Below, one piece after another: positions 1 through 9,276 of a stretch of DNA of 64,000 nucleotides. The notes under the pieces were generated by a model. The model did not search any database. It was not told the origin of the DNA and worked only from the letters and a program-made list of their open reading frames with translations. Source of the DNA: Candidatus Thiothrix anitrata. GTDB lineage: Bacteria; Pseudomonadota; Gammaproteobacteria; Thiotrichales; Thiotrichaceae. Location: the NCBI RefSeq assembly GCF_017901155.1, contig NZ_CP072800.1, forward strand, positions 310,001 to 374,000, given 5' to 3'. A program made the position numbers and the translations under genes. Numbering within the stretch: the first letter of the stretch is position 1; each line of letters starts with the position of its first letter.

Positions 1-395
1 ACTGACAACTCACCTGTTTGCGTTTTAAACAGTGTGCCGCTTGCCCACACAATGTCGCCCAAATCCCAGTGGGTATAAGCCTCAAACACCGCATCGCCCA
101 ACACGTTTTTCTGGGTGTAAAGCTGGATGCGCCCCGACGTATCGGAAAGTGTTGCAAAACTGGCTTTACCCATCACCCGCTTGAGCATCATGCGCCCTGC
201 AACGGTGACTTCAACCGGGTTTTCTTCAAACCAGGGCTTCTCGTATTCACCGTATTGCGTCTGTAAATCGGCGGCTTTATGCTCACGCACAACGTCGTTA
301 GGGAATGGCACACCCTGTTCACGCAACACGGCGAGTTTTTCGCGGCGTTGCGTAATCAGTTTGTTATCGTCGTGATGAAGTTCATGTTCGCTCAT
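1..395 (-). CDS. lysS: Lysine--tRNA ligase, N-terminal part (cut by window edge)
   Basis: Class II lysyl-tRNA synthetase, which charges tRNA-Lys in the cytoplasm. Only about 131 N-terminal residues are present; the catalytic domain lies beyond the left edge. Reading leftward from the ATG at 393-395, the protein begins MSEHELHHDDNKLI and runs into the OB-fold anticodon-binding domain (visible: VEVTVAGRMMLKRVMGKASF, then an SGRIQLYTQKN strand), typical of LysS. It starts 2 nt after the prfB stop, so the two are cotranscribed in the prfB-lysS order known from enterobacteria. Identification rests on the N-terminal domain plus this synteny. Confidence 0.93.
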   Translation of the reverse strand, partial: MSEHELHHDDNKLITQRREKLAVLREQGVPFPNDVVREHKAADLQTQYGEYEKPWFEENPVEVTVAGRMMLKRVMGKASFATLSDTSGRIQLYTQKNVLGDAVFEAYTHWDLGDIVWASGTLFKTQTGELS

Positions 396-397
396 AA

Positions 398-1493
398 TTA
401 CAGTCCGCTTTTTAAGCTTGCTTCGATAAATCGATCTAAATTGCCGTCGAGTACCGCTTGCGTGTTCGAGGTTTCCACGCCGGTACGCAAATCCTTGATA
501 CGCGACTGATCCAGCACGTAAGAACGGATCTGGCTGCCCCAACCCACGTCGGATTTGCTGTCTTCCATCGCCTGCTTTTCCGCATTGCGCTTGAGCATTT
601 CCAACTCATACAATTTCGCACGCAATTGCTTCATCGCGGTGTCTTTGTTTTGATGCTGGGAACGTCCGCTTTGGCACTGCACCACGGTATTGGTCGGTAA
701 ATGGGTAATCCGCACTGCCGATTCGGTTTTATTGATGTGCTGCCCACCCGCACCGGATGCACGATAAACGTCAATGCGCAAATCTGCCGGATTAATGTCA
801 ATTTCGATATTATCGTCAACTTCGGGGGAAACAAACACGCCTGCAAACGAGGTATGCCGCGCCCCGGCTGAACTGAATGGCGATTTACGCACCAACCGAT
901 GCACGCCCGTTTCCGTGCGCAACCAGCCAAAAGCGTAGGGGCCTTCAAAGCCAATCGTGGCACTTTTCACCCCAGCAACATCACCGGGTGACGCTTCAAT
1001 CAGCTCCACTTTAAAGCCTTTGGCCTCACCCCAACGCAAATACATGCGCAGCAAGATTTCTGTCCAGTCCTGTGCTTCCGTACCGCCCGCGCCGGATTGA
1101 ATATCCAAGAAAGCGTTATTCGCATCCATTGGCCCGGAAAACATCCGCTGGAATTCGAGTTTGGCGACATCCGCTTCAATACCTTCCACGTCGGCAATCA
1201 CCGCGTCGGCACTTTCCTCGTCATCTTCCATTTCGGCGAGTTCGAGTAATTCCTTGGCATCGGCAAGTCCGGCAGTCATGCGGTCAAGGCCGCCGACAAT
1301 ATTATCCAGCAAGACCCGTTCTTTACCGAGGTCTTGGGCGCGTTGCGGGTTGTCCCACACTTTGGGGTCTTCGAGTTCGCGACTGACTTCTTCTAGGCGT
1401 TCGTGTTTGGTTTCATAGTCAAAGATACCCCCTCAGAGCGTCCACGCGCCCTTGAAGGTCTTTGATCTTGGTGTAGGTGGGGTTGAGTTCCAT
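398..1493 (-). CDS. prfB: Peptide chain release factor 2, with programmed +1 frameshift
   Basis: RF2 terminates translation at UGA and UAA. The gene is in two frames. Codons 1-24 run from the ATG at 1491-1493 ([14 protein letters not shown]...) and meet an in-frame UGA at 1419-1421. A +1 shift there joins the long frame and gives a 364-residue protein, against 365 in E. coli. The tripeptide anticodon SPF sits near residues 204-206, and the catalytic GGQ (in GAGGQHIN) near 249-251. A gene caller that ignores recoding would start it at 1360 and lose the N-terminus. lysS follows with a 2-nt gap. Confidence 0.97.
1413..1433 (-). promoter_or_regulatory. prfB autoregulatory +1 frameshift site
   Basis: On the minus strand the sequence is AGGGGG-TAT-CTT-TGA-C. 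The Shine-Dalgarno-like AGGGGG lies three bases before the slippery CUU, followed by the UGA stop and a C. This is the canonical RF2 recoding element: low RF2 slows termination at UGA, and the ribosome slips +1. The order, spacing and C after UGA match the well-studied E. coli site. Confidence 0.97.
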
Positions 1494-1515
1494 GATAATC
1501 TGCTAATACTGCGAA

Positions 1516-1541
1516 AAGCGGGGATGATACCAACCCCGCTT
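1516..1541 (-). terminator. Probable terminator of the MBL-fold hydrolase gene
   Basis: An 8-bp perfect stem (AAGCGGGG with CCCCGCTT) and a 10-nt loop lie just past the stop of the 1561-2532 gene. On the minus strand the stem is followed by a short T-rich stretch (TTTTCGC). It lies between that gene and the prfB start, so it may also separate the two transcription units. Confidence 0.55.
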
Positions 1542-1560
1542 CGAGTATAAAAGGATTGGA

Positions 1561-2532
1561 TCAGAAATCTTCCTGTTCGGCTTCCAGTACTGCCAGACTG
1601 ATGTGCTTGCCGAGGGTTTCCTCCATGCTGTGCCAGTCTTTGTAGGCTGTCAGTTGCTCAGCAATTTTCGGTTTCATTTCGTGCGCTTCCATATCATCGC
1701 GTAAGGTTTTAACACCTTCATAGACTTTGCTCATGTAATCGCCATAAGCCGTAACAATGCTGTTATCGCCGGTTGCCCCGTGACCAGGAACAATGGTTTT
1801 CATCCCCATCGCCACAATGCGTTCAGCGTTTTTAGCACTGCCGGGGAAGCTGCCTTCATCCATCAGAATCAAACGTTTGTTGCTAATGGTATCGCCAGTG
1901 AACAACACTTTATCTTCAACCACTTCAAACATGACTTCGTTAGACGTGTGTGCTTTGCCCTCGACCAAATGCGCCTTGACTGTCAGGTTGCCGACTTTGA
2001 CTTCCTGATCTTGGGTTACAACTTCCGTTGGAATCACCAATTGCGTACCAGCCGTTGCGTTTTCGGTCATGGTATTCATGGTTTCAATCCAGCTATCGCC
2101 CGCACCGTTTTTCGCCTCTTCAATCATGCCCGCACTGGCATAAAACTTAGCACCCGCATTGGATTCTTTCATGGCGTTATTGCCCAACCAATGGTCGCCG
2201 TGAGCATGGGTAATAAACACTTTGGTAACAGGTTTGTCGGTAACTTTGCGGATATGCGCCAAGATCGCCCGTCCAATCGCATCACTGGAGCCGGGGTCAA
2301 CCACCGCCACTTCGCTATCGCTCACAATAAAACCGGGATTATTGATGAATCCTTGATTCTCCTTGTCGGGCAACCCAGCGGGGCCATGAATCACGTAAAC
2401 ATGATCCGAGACTTTTTCAGCCTTGTAGTTGTCAACCATGCCTTGATGGATCGGCTTATCGGCTGCCCAAGTGTTCAAACTCAATGCCAGTAGCGCGATA
2501 CCGCCCAGCCAATGCAGTACGGGTTGTTTCAT
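1561..2532 (-). CDS. Exported metallo-beta-lactamase-fold hydrolase
   Basis: A 323-residue protein with an N-terminal signal peptide (hydrophobic LLALSLNTWA, probable cleavage before ADK), so likely periplasmic. The zinc-binding signature THAHGDH is at about 108-114. Further metal-ligand regions are EGKAHTSN, TGDTISN and, near the C-terminus, PGHG. These define the MBL superfamily. The substrate is not evident: the family includes beta-lactamases, glyoxalase II-like enzymes and quinoprotein-associated hydrolases of the SoxH type. A dedicated SoxH role would be attractive in a sulfur oxidizer, but the sequence alone does not show it. It is divergent from rfbA. Confidence 0.85.
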   Translation of the reverse strand: MKQPVLHWLGGIALLALSLNTWAADKPIHQGMVDNYKAEKVSDHVYVIHGPAGLPDKENQGFINNPGFIVSDSEVAVVDPGSSDAIGRAILAHIRKVTDKPVTKVFITHAHGDHWLGNNAMKESNAGAKFYASAGMIEEAKNGAGDSWIETMNTMTENATAGTQLVIPTEVVTQDQEVKVGNLTVKAHLVEGKAHTSNEVMFEVVEDKVLFTGDTISNKRLILMDEGSFPGSAKNAERIVAMGMKTIVPGHGATGDNSIVTAYGDYMSKVYEGVKTLRDDMEAHEMKPKIAEQLTAYKDWHSMEETLGKHISLAVLEAEQEDF

Positions 2533-2587
2533 GTTGATTCCTCCTCATTCGGTGTTATAAGACTGACAGTCTAACTGATGCAGGAGG

Positions 2588-2621
2588 TCAGGAAAAAATT
2601 CCCGTTTCCTGAACCTTTTTT
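2588..2621 (+). terminator. Intrinsic terminator-like hairpin ahead of the exopolysaccharide operon
   Basis: TCAGGAAA pairs perfectly with TTTCCTGA (9-nt loop), and six Ts follow closely at 2616-2621. No plus-strand gene lies upstream, so it does not end a known gene. It may insulate rfbA from read-through or attenuate a transcript that starts further upstream. Confidence 0.5.
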
Positions 2622-2731
2622 GATGATGCTGCGTGTAGGCATAGCCGATTACCGGAATTAGCTGACTTTTTCGTAAGTTTGTCTACAATTGGTAACTTCA
2701 CAAGCCAACGCAGCAAAGAAAGTAACCAATC

Positions 2732-3613
2732 ATGCAAAATAACCAGAACCGTAAAGGCATTATCCTCGCTGGTGGTAGCGGCACACGCCTGTACCCCCTG
2801 ACTCGCGCAGTCAGCAAGCAGTTGATGCCCGTTTATGACAAGCCCATGATTTATTACCCACTAACGGTACTCATGCTGGCTGGTATCCGTGACATTTTAA
2901 TCATTACCACCCCGGAAGACGCGCCGCAATTCCAGCATTTGTTGGGCGACGGTTCGCATTGGGGCATTAACATTCAATACGCGGTACAACCCAAGCCGGA
3001 AGGATTAGCCCAAGCCTTTTTAATCGGCGCGGAATTTGTCGGCAATGCGCCTTGCACCTTGATTCTCGGCGACAATATTTACTACGGTGAAGGGCTTTCC
3101 TCACGCCTGCAAGCCGTTGCCCAACAAACCAGTGGTGCAACGGTATTCGCGTATTACGTGCGTGACCCGGAACGTTACGGCGTGGTGGAATTTGACGCAC
3201 ATGGCAAAGCTTTAACCATTGAAGAAAAGCCAGCAGAACCCCGTTCTAATTACGCGGTCACTGGCTTGTATTTCTACGATAATAATGTGGTGGCAATGGC
3301 GCGGGAAGTGCGCCCGTCCCCGCGTGGTGAGTTGGAAATTACCACACTCAATCAGATGTACCTCGCCAGCGGGCAATTACAGGTGGAAATGCTCAAACGC
3401 GGCACCGCATGGCTGGATACCGGCACGCACGCTTCATTGCTGGATGCCTCCAATTACATTCGCGTGATTGAGGAACGTCAGGGTTTGAAGATTGCCTGCC
3501 CCGAAGAAGTGGCGTGGCGCATGGGCTATATTGATGCCGAACAATTGCTGCGTTTAGCCGAGCCGTTGATGAAAAGCGGTTACGGACTCTATTTGACGGG
3601 GTTGCTGGCATGA
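2732..3613 (+). CDS. rfbA: Glucose-1-phosphate thymidylyltransferase
   Basis: RmlA/RfbA, 293 residues, makes dTDP-glucose from glucose-1-phosphate and dTTP, the first step of dTDP-L-rhamnose synthesis in the cytoplasm. The nucleotidyltransferase signature [11 protein letters not shown] is at about 15-25. EEKP (near 165) and the LGDNIYYG motif (near 112) are also diagnostic. Length is normal. It is the first gene of a run of overlapping reading frames reaching to about 12.7 kb. The stop overlaps the rfbC start by 4 nt (ATGA). A possible promoter is the TACAAT at 2684-2689 with a weak -35. Confidence 0.97.
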   Translation: MQNNQNRKGIILAGGSGTRLYPLTRAVSKQLMPVYDKPMIYYPLTVLMLAGIRDILIITTPEDAPQFQHLLGDGSHWGINIQYAVQPKPEGLAQAFLIGAEFVGNAPCTLILGDNIYYGEGLSSRLQAVAQQTSGATVFAYYVRDPERYGVVEFDAHGKALTIEEKPAEPRSNYAVTGLYFYDNNVVAMAREVRPSPRGELEITTLNQMYLASGQLQVEMLKRGTAWLDTGTHASLLDASNYIRVIEERQGLKIACPEEVAWRMGYIDAEQLLRLAEPLMKSGYGLYLTGLLA

Positions 3614-4158
3614 AAATTATCGCTACCCGCATCCCTGATGTGAAAATCATTGAACCGGCGGTGTTTGGTGATCCGCGTGGCTTTTTTATGGAAAGCTGGC
3701 ATTCGCAAAAATTTGCTGAACTCGGTCTGGATTTGCACTTTGTGCAAGACAATCACAGCCGTTCACGCCAAGGTATTTTACGCGGTTTGCATTACCAAAT
3801 GTTACAAACCCAAGGCAAACTGGTGCGCGTTACCAGCGGGTGCGTGTTTGATGTAGCGGTGGATGTACGCCGCAGCTCCCCTAGTTTCGGGCAATGGGTA
3901 GGGGTGGAATTATCCGATGAAAATCACCGGATGTTGTGGGTTCCGCCCGGCTTTGCGCACGGCTTTTATGTGATGAGCGAGTCCGCTGATTTCTTGTATA
4001 AATGCACCGACTTTTATAACCCCGCTCACGAAACTTGCATCCGTTGGAATGACCCGGCGCTGGCGATTGATTGGCCTTTAGTCGATGGGCAAGCACCCTT
4101 AGTATCCGTGAAAGATGCGGCAGGCAATTTGTGGCAGGACGCGGAGACTTTTGCATGA
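3610..4158 (+). CDS. rfbC: dTDP-4-dehydrorhamnose 3,5-epimerase
   Basis: RmlC, 182 residues, a small cupin that epimerizes dTDP-4-keto-6-deoxyglucose at C3 and C5. The family motifs are present: [10 protein letters not shown] near the N-terminus, QDNHSRS followed by LRGLHYQ (catalytic His region), and VPPGFAHGF. Overlaps of 4 nt on both sides indicate translational coupling with rfbA and rfbD. The gene order A-C-D-B differs from the B-D-A-C order common in enterobacterial O-antigen loci. Confidence 0.97.
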   Translation: MKIIATRIPDVKIIEPAVFGDPRGFFMESWHSQKFAELGLDLHFVQDNHSRSRQGILRGLHYQMLQTQGKLVRVTSGCVFDVAVDVRRSSPSFGQWVGVELSDENHRMLWVPPGFAHGFYVMSESADFLYKCTDFYNPAHETCIRWNDPALAIDWPLVDGQAPLVSVKDAAGNLWQDAETFA

Positions 4159-5030
4159 AAATCTTACTGACAGGTGCAAACGGGCAACTGGGTTCGGAAT
4201 TGCAAGCCACCTGCCCTGCACACATAACGCTAGTTGCCACGGATTATAGCAGCTTGGACATTACCCAAACTGCGCAAATTCAAGCTGCACTGGATCAATA
4301 TCAACCCAGCGTCATTATTAACGCGGCGGCTTACACCGCAGTGGATAAAGCCGAAACTGACGTGGAACGCGCTTACGCCATCAATCATCACGCCGCAGCA
4401 CACTTAGCGCAAGCTGCACAGCAACGCGGGTTGTATTTACTGCACGTTTCCACCGATTTTGTGTTTGACGGGCAGCAAAGCACCCCGTATATGCCCACCA
4501 ATGTCGCGCAACCGTTAGGAGTTTACGGCGCAAGTAAACTCGCAGGCGATAACACGGTGCAACAGATTTGCCCAACGGCGGCGATTGTGCGGACTTCTTG
4601 GCTGTATTCGGCTTACGGTAATAACTTCGTCAAAACCATGCTGCGCTTAATGGCAGAGCGCGAATCGCTGGGGGTAGTCGCGGATCAAATCGGCACACCC
4701 ACTTGGACACGCACCTTGAGCGATACGCTATGGTCATTCGTCGTCCAAAAACCGCAGGGTATCTTTCATTGCTCGGATAACGGGGTGGCAAGCTGGTACG
4801 ATTTCGCCATTGCCATTCAGGAAGAAGCACTTGCCTTGGGGTTACTCAGCAAGGCAATCCCGGTCAAACCGTTGCGTACAGAGGAATACCCTACCCCTGC
4901 ACGCCGTCCGGCTTATAGCGTGATGGATAAACGCGCAACAGAAACCCTTATGGATTGCACCTTCGCACACTGGCGACCACGCCTGCGGGAGATGCTGATC
5001 CAATTACAACAACAGGCTATCTTGAAATGA
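4155..5030 (+). CDS. rfbD: dTDP-4-dehydrorhamnose reductase
   Basis: RmlD, 291 residues, reduces dTDP-4-keto-L-rhamnose to dTDP-L-rhamnose. The start is the ATG inside the ATGA overlap with rfbC, which places the Rossmann motif GANGQLGSEL at residues 7-16 as in the family. The longer open frame upstream (from 4071) only shadows rfbC. The catalytic YxxxK appears as YGASK, and the conserved HVSTDFVFDG strand precedes it. The gene ends in another ATGA overlap with rfbB. Confidence 0.97.
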   Translation: MKILLTGANGQLGSELQATCPAHITLVATDYSSLDITQTAQIQAALDQYQPSVIINAAAYTAVDKAETDVERAYAINHHAAAHLAQAAQQRGLYLLHVSTDFVFDGQQSTPYMPTNVAQPLGVYGASKLAGDNTVQQICPTAAIVRTSWLYSAYGNNFVKTMLRLMAERESLGVVADQIGTPTWTRTLSDTLWSFVVQKPQGIFHCSDNGVASWYDFAIAIQEEALALGLLSKAIPVKPLRTEEYPTPARRPAYSVMDKRATETLMDCTFAHWRPRLREMLIQLQQQAILK

Positions 5031-6094
5031 CAACAACTTACCAACCTAAACAGCTTTTGGTAACGGGCGGCGCGGGCTTTATCGGCACAAACTTTGTGCA
5101 TTACTGGCTGGCAAGCTACCCCGACACCCGCATTGTGGTGCTGGACGCGCTCACTTACGCCGGACGTTGCGAAAACCTGCAAATCCTTGAAGGGCAAACC
5201 AATTTCCGTTTTGTACACGGTGATATTCTGGATCAACCGCTGGTTGAGCAGTTATTGCGTGAAGAAAACATCGACACCATCGTGCATTTCGCGGCGGAAT
5301 CCCATGTTGACCGCTCGATTTACGGCCCCGATGCGTTTTTGCGCACCAACATTGACGGCACGCATAGCTTGCTGAAAGCCGCGAAAATCGTGTGGCTGGA
5401 TGAAAAACCGGGGTTTGCGCACCGTTTCCACCACGTTTCCACCGACGAAGTGTACGGCACGCTCTCGGCGACTGACCCAGCATTTACTGAAACCACACCG
5501 TATGCACCGAACTCGCCGTATGCTGCGAGTAAAGCTTCATCGGATCATATTGTGCGTGCTTATCAGCATACTTACGGGCTGCAAACCACGACCAGCAATT
5601 GCTCCAACAATTACGGGCCTTACCAATACCCGGAAAAATTGATTCCGTTAGCGATTTCACGCTTGTTGCAAGGCCAAGCCGTGCCGATTTACGGCGATGG
5701 GCAACAAATCCGCGACTGGTTATACGTGGACGATCACAACCGGGGCATTGATCTAATTATGCGCAACGGGCGCGTCGGTGAAACCTACAATATTGGCGGC
5801 AATAATGAACAGGCCAATTTAAGCCTGATCCATGAATTGTGCGATTTATTGGATGCGCGGTTTCCGGATTCCCCGCACGTGCCGCACCGTCAGCACATTA
5901 CTTACGTGCAAGACCGCCCAGGACACGACCGCCGTTACGCCATCGACAACAGCAAGATTTGCCGCGAGTTGGGCTATGTGCCTGCAGAAACCTTCCAAAG
6001 TGGTTTGGCAAAAACCTTGGACTGGTATCTGGCTCGCCCTGAGTTTTGGCAAGACGGTGTTTCCCTGTTTGGCTCGCATGGGGAAAAAGCCTGA
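5027..6094 (+). CDS. rfbB: dTDP-glucose 4,6-dehydratase
   Basis: RmlB, 355 residues, an extended SDR enzyme converting dTDP-glucose to dTDP-4-keto-6-deoxyglucose. Visible are the NAD-binding TGGAGFIGTNFV, the HVSTDEVYG strand, catalytic YAASK, and the C-terminal DRPGHDRRYAID motif characteristic of RmlB. The start at 5027 overlaps the rfbD stop (ATGA); an in-frame upstream extension into rfbD is not needed. With rfbA, rfbC and rfbD it completes the rhamnose donor pathway. Confidence 0.97.
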   Translation: MTTTYQPKQLLVTGGAGFIGTNFVHYWLASYPDTRIVVLDALTYAGRCENLQILEGQTNFRFVHGDILDQPLVEQLLREENIDTIVHFAAESHVDRSIYGPDAFLRTNIDGTHSLLKAAKIVWLDEKPGFAHRFHHVSTDEVYGTLSATDPAFTETTPYAPNSPYAASKASSDHIVRAYQHTYGLQTTTSNCSNNYGPYQYPEKLIPLAISRLLQGQAVPIYGDGQQIRDWLYVDDHNRGIDLIMRNGRVGETYNIGGNNEQANLSLIHELCDLLDARFPDSPHVPHRQHITYVQDRPGHDRRYAIDNSKICRELGYVPAETFQSGLAKTLDWYLARPEFWQDGVSLFGSHGEKA

Positions 6095-7050
6095 TGGAAT
6101 GTCGCATTTGTGGCGCGATTGACGAACACCGCACTTATACCGCCAAAGAAATGATGCTCGGAATGCGTGATGAACACCGTTATTTCGAGTGTAAACAGTG
6201 CGGCTGCCTGCAAATTGTGACGATTCCGCCCGATCTGGCGCGTTATTATCCGGCAGATTATTATTCCTACAGCGATGCGGAAAAATCCGTGAATCCGCTG
6301 AAAAAAGCCCTGATCCGAATGCGTGATACTTGGGCTGCAACGCGGCAGTGCCAAATTGGACGTTTGCTGCATTTTGCCAGCCCCAATGACAAACTCACCA
6401 GCTTACGTCCGCTCAATCTCACCAAAGGTATGCGGGTGCTGGACGTAGGTTGCGGCGCAGGACACCTATTACTGTCGCTGTATGAAGCGGGCTTTACCCA
6501 AGTGCTGGGCATTGACCCGTTTAACCGTGAAGACATTGCCTACCGCAACGGTTTACGCATTGAAAAGCGCGATATTTTCAGTGAAACCGCGCAGTGGGAC
6601 GTGGTGATGTTCCACCACTCGTTTGAGCATTTGGTAGAGCAACAAGCCACCTTGCAGCAGGCTTACGACATCCTCAAACCGGGTGGGGTGGTGTTATTGC
6701 GCGTGCCTACGGTATCGTCGTTTGCTTGGCAGCATTACGGGGTGCATTGGGTGCAACTGGACGCGCCGCGCCATTTATACCTGCATTCCCTGCAAAGTAT
6801 TCAGACGTTGGCGAAACAAACCGGATTTACGCTGGAACAAACACTTTACGATTCCAATGCCTTCCAGTTTTGGGGAAGTGAGCAGTACGAGCAAAATATT
6901 CCGCTGCAAGACCCGCGTTCTTACGCCGTCGCACCGCAAAACGCACCGTTTGATGCGCAACGGATCCGCGATTTCGCCACCCGTGCCAATGAATTAAACG
7001 CCGCACAACAAGGCGACCAAGCTGCATTTTATTTAAGGAAACCGGGATGA
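6094..7050 (+). CDS. SAM-dependent methyltransferase with N-terminal zinc finger
   Basis: A 318-residue class I methyltransferase. Residues 1-40 hold two CxxC pairs (CRIC and CKQC), a probable structural zinc site. The SAM-binding motif LDVGCGAGHLLL is near 127, with an FHHSFEHL acceptor loop and LKPGGVVLLRVPT after it. This two-part architecture is common for methyltransferases that modify surface sugars. It starts at the ATG in TGATG at the rfbB stop. Its likely job is O- or C-methylation of a sugar in the polysaccharide; the target is unknown. Confidence 0.88.
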   Translation: MECRICGAIDEHRTYTAKEMMLGMRDEHRYFECKQCGCLQIVTIPPDLARYYPADYYSYSDAEKSVNPLKKALIRMRDTWAATRQCQIGRLLHFASPNDKLTSLRPLNLTKGMRVLDVGCGAGHLLLSLYEAGFTQVLGIDPFNREDIAYRNGLRIEKRDIFSETAQWDVVMFHHSFEHLVEQQATLQQAYDILKPGGVVLLRVPTVSSFAWQHYGVHWVQLDAPRHLYLHSLQSIQTLAKQTGFTLEQTLYDSNAFQFWGSEQYEQNIPLQDPRSYAVAPQNAPFDAQRIRDFATRANELNAAQQGDQAAFYLRKPG

Positions 7051-7511
7051 ACGCCAAGCCCAAACTCTTGGCAATTTCTTCACCCGGTGGGCATTGGATT
7101 CAGCTCACCCGCGTGTGCGCGCGGTTGGAAGACCGTTACCAACTGGTCTACGCGATGCCCAGCACCCGCTTTAATGCCGCCGCTACCCACCAAGGGCATA
7201 AACTGTATTCGATTACCGATGTCAGTGCTGATGATAAATGGCGGTTGATTCCGTGTGCGCTGCAAGTGTTGTGGATTTTGTTAAAAGAGCGGCCGGCGGC
7301 AATTATTTCCACGGGGGCAGCACCGGGTGCGGTGGCGATTGGTTTAGGCAAACTGTTACGGATTCGCACCATTTGGGTCGATAGCATTGCCAATGTGCGC
7401 CAAATCTCACGGGCAGGGCGTTTAATTCAACGCCAAGCAGATGTGTTTTTAACGCAATGGGAACACTTGAGCGATGGGCAACAGGTATTGTTTAAGGGGG
7501 CGGTGTTGTGA
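7047..7511 (+). CDS. PssD/Alg14-like glycosyltransferase subunit
   Basis: 154 residues. The N-terminal AISSPGGHWIQL loop and the later ISTGAAPGAVAIGLGKLL region match the Alg14/PssD/EpsE family. These proteins form the acceptor-binding, membrane-anchoring half of a bipartite GT28-type transferase. The next gene supplies the catalytic half (Alg13/PssE). The start overlaps the methyltransferase stop by 4 nt and the stop overlaps the partner by 4 nt. In known systems the pair adds a sugar to an undecaprenyl-diphosphate-linked primer on the cytoplasmic face; the sugar here is unknown. Confidence 0.87.
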   Translation: MNAKPKLLAISSPGGHWIQLTRVCARLEDRYQLVYAMPSTRFNAAATHQGHKLYSITDVSADDKWRLIPCALQVLWILLKERPAAIISTGAAPGAVAIGLGKLLRIRTIWVDSIANVRQISRAGRLIQRQADVFLTQWEHLSDGQQVLFKGAVL

Positions 7512-7981
7512 TTTTTGTGACCGTCGGCACCCAGTTTCCGTTTGACCGCCTCGTGCGTTACGTGGACGAATGGGTCGGGCAACACGCTGCTACTGGCATT
7601 GCACAAACTGCTGAAGGTGACTATCAACCGCAACATTTACGCTGGGAAGCTTTCATGCCAGCGGTCACGTTTAACCAACACCTGCAAGCTGCCAGCCTGA
7701 TTATTTCTCATGCTGGTATGGGCAATATCATTACCGCATTGGAAAATCGCAAGCCGATCATTGTGATGAACCGCCAGTACGCACTGGGTGAACACCGTAA
7801 TGACCACCAATTAGACGGTTTAGCTTGGATGGGTAAATTACCCGGCGTTTATACCGCTACGGATCAGGCCGAATTGTATGCGCTACTGGCACAACGACAT
7901 CATCTCGCACCACCGGACGCAACCCCTGACTCCCGGCGGCAACCTTTAGCGGATTTCATTGATCAGGCAATCCGCCGATGA
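7508..7981 (+). CDS. PssE/Alg13-like glycosyltransferase catalytic subunit
   Basis: 157 residues resembling the C-terminal half of GT28 enzymes: IFVTVGTQFPFDRL at the N-terminus, then SHAGMGNIITALENRKPIIV, the nucleotide-sugar binding loop typical of MurG/Alg13. It is encoded directly after its PssD-like partner with a 4-nt overlap. The 4-nt overlap with the flippase gene places both in the same polysaccharide operon. Confidence 0.87.
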   Translation: MIFVTVGTQFPFDRLVRYVDEWVGQHAATGIAQTAEGDYQPQHLRWEAFMPAVTFNQHLQAASLIISHAGMGNIITALENRKPIIVMNRQYALGEHRNDHQLDGLAWMGKLPGVYTATDQAELYALLAQRHHLAPPDATPDSRRQPLADFIDQAIRR

Positions 7982-9276
7982 ATCATAAGTCCCGCTCCGT
8001 ACTCATCATTGGCCTACTCTCAACCATCGCCCGCTTTGTGGGAGTGGGCTTAAATTTTGCAGTGGCAATCGTTCTGACCCGGAACTTGTCGATGGCGGAA
8101 GCGGGAATGGTTTTCATGCTAATGACGCTGGTTAGCGGGGTATCATTATTCAGCCGCCTTGGGGTGGAACAATGGTTAGTGCGTGATGTGGCACGCTTAC
8201 CGCCGGAGCAAAAGGCAGAACAGGCACAACATTTACGCGACGCTTACCGCATGGTACTGGTCAGCAGCGGGATTTTTATGCTGGGTTGGGCGTTGCTTAT
8301 CCCACTCGTACAGCAATGGTTATTTGATGATTTAATTAATAGCACAGCCTTATTACTGGCTGGCTCAGGTATTATTACTTTTAATCTGATAATGATGAAT
8401 GCAGCCTTTCTGAAGGCCGTGCAATACACTTCACCCTCCATTTTGGTACAAAACTCATTACCAGCCATCAGCTATATGCTATTGCTGTTGGTATTTTGGC
8501 AATCATTTTCGCATGAACAGCACTATTTATGGCTGTATACCGTGTCATTAGCGTTAGCGGGTATTGTCTCATTTTACTGGTTGCGTCCTTGGTGGCAAAA
8601 CCTTAGCACACCACACCCGCTGAGTTTCAGTATTCGTGAAGTCTTGCAGCAATCGCTACCACTGGCTCCAGTATCGTTTTTCTCGTTTTTGATGTTATGG
8701 GCAGACACCCTAATGACTGGCTGGTTGCTAAGCAACGAAGATGTGGCGTTATTTACAGTCGCGGCACGTTTATCATTTGTCAGTTTGTTCTTTCTTGGTG
8801 CGCTGGATGCCACGCTTTACCCGCGTTTATTGGCGATCCAAAAACATCAGCCTGCACGCTTAACGCGCTTTTTCTGGAAAGCCACCTTATTGGTTGCGGG
8901 TGTATTAGGCATAGTGACCTTGGGACTCATCTTAATGGGCGAAACCTTATTGGGAATATTCAGCCCGGAATACCGTCAAGCTGCGGCAACCCTAGCGTTA
9001 TTATTGGTGGCACAATTGGTGCGTGCCTTGAGTTTAACGTTCTCGTTTATGTTTATAATTCGAGCGCAGGTTAGATTTTTGAACAGCCTGCTAATGCTGG
9101 CGTTGCTGGTTAATATCATCGCGAATCTGTTATTGATTCCGCGTTACGGGATTGAAGGTGCGGCAATCGCTACCTTGGTGGCAAATCTATTGATGACGGG
9201 AGCGGTCGCCTTGCTATTTTTCCATAAACGCTTATTGCGCGAACCGGAACAGGCTGCACAAGGAACACCATGCTAA
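7978..9276 (+). CDS. Wzx-like polysaccharide flippase
   Basis: A 432-residue integral membrane protein of the MATE-like MOP superfamily (polysaccharide biosynthesis/oligosaccharide flippase). It is hydrophobic along its length, with about 12-14 predicted helices judged by eye. An N-terminal positively charged end precedes a TIARFVGVGLNFAVAIVLTR first helix. It should move lipid-linked repeat units to the outer face of the inner membrane. It sits between glycosyltransferase and polymerase genes, with overlaps on both sides. Confidence 0.87.
   Translation: MNHKSRSVLIIGLLSTIARFVGVGLNFAVAIVLTRNLSMAEAGMVFMLMTLVSGVSLFSRLGVEQWLVRDVARLPPEQKAEQAQHLRDAYRMVLVSSGIFMLGWALLIPLVQQWLFDDLINSTALLLAGSGIITFNLIMMNAAFLKAVQYTSPSILVQNSLPAISYMLLLLVFWQSFSHEQHYLWLYTVSLALAGIVSFYWLRPWWQNLSTPHPLSFSIREVLQQSLPLAPVSFFSFLMLWADTLMTGWLLSNEDVALFTVAARLSFVSLFFLGALDATLYPRLLAIQKHQPARLTRFFWKATLLVAGVLGIVTLGLILMGETLLGIFSPEYRQAAATLALLLVAQLVRALSLTFSFMFIIRAQVRFLNSLLMLALLVNIIANLLLIPRYGIEGAAIATLVANLLMTGAVALLFFHKRLLREPEQAAQGTPC

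Noticed and set aside
1780-2493. Long open frame antisense to the MBL-fold hydrolase gene
   Set aside because: The minus-strand frame has zinc motifs and a signal peptide; the plus-strand one has no recognisable features and is a codon-composition shadow.
4071-4154. Extended starts of rfbD, rfbB, the TatD-like gene and others into upstream genes
   Set aside because: ATGA/TGATG/TAATG overlaps give starts that match family N-termini; the extensions only shadow the preceding genes.
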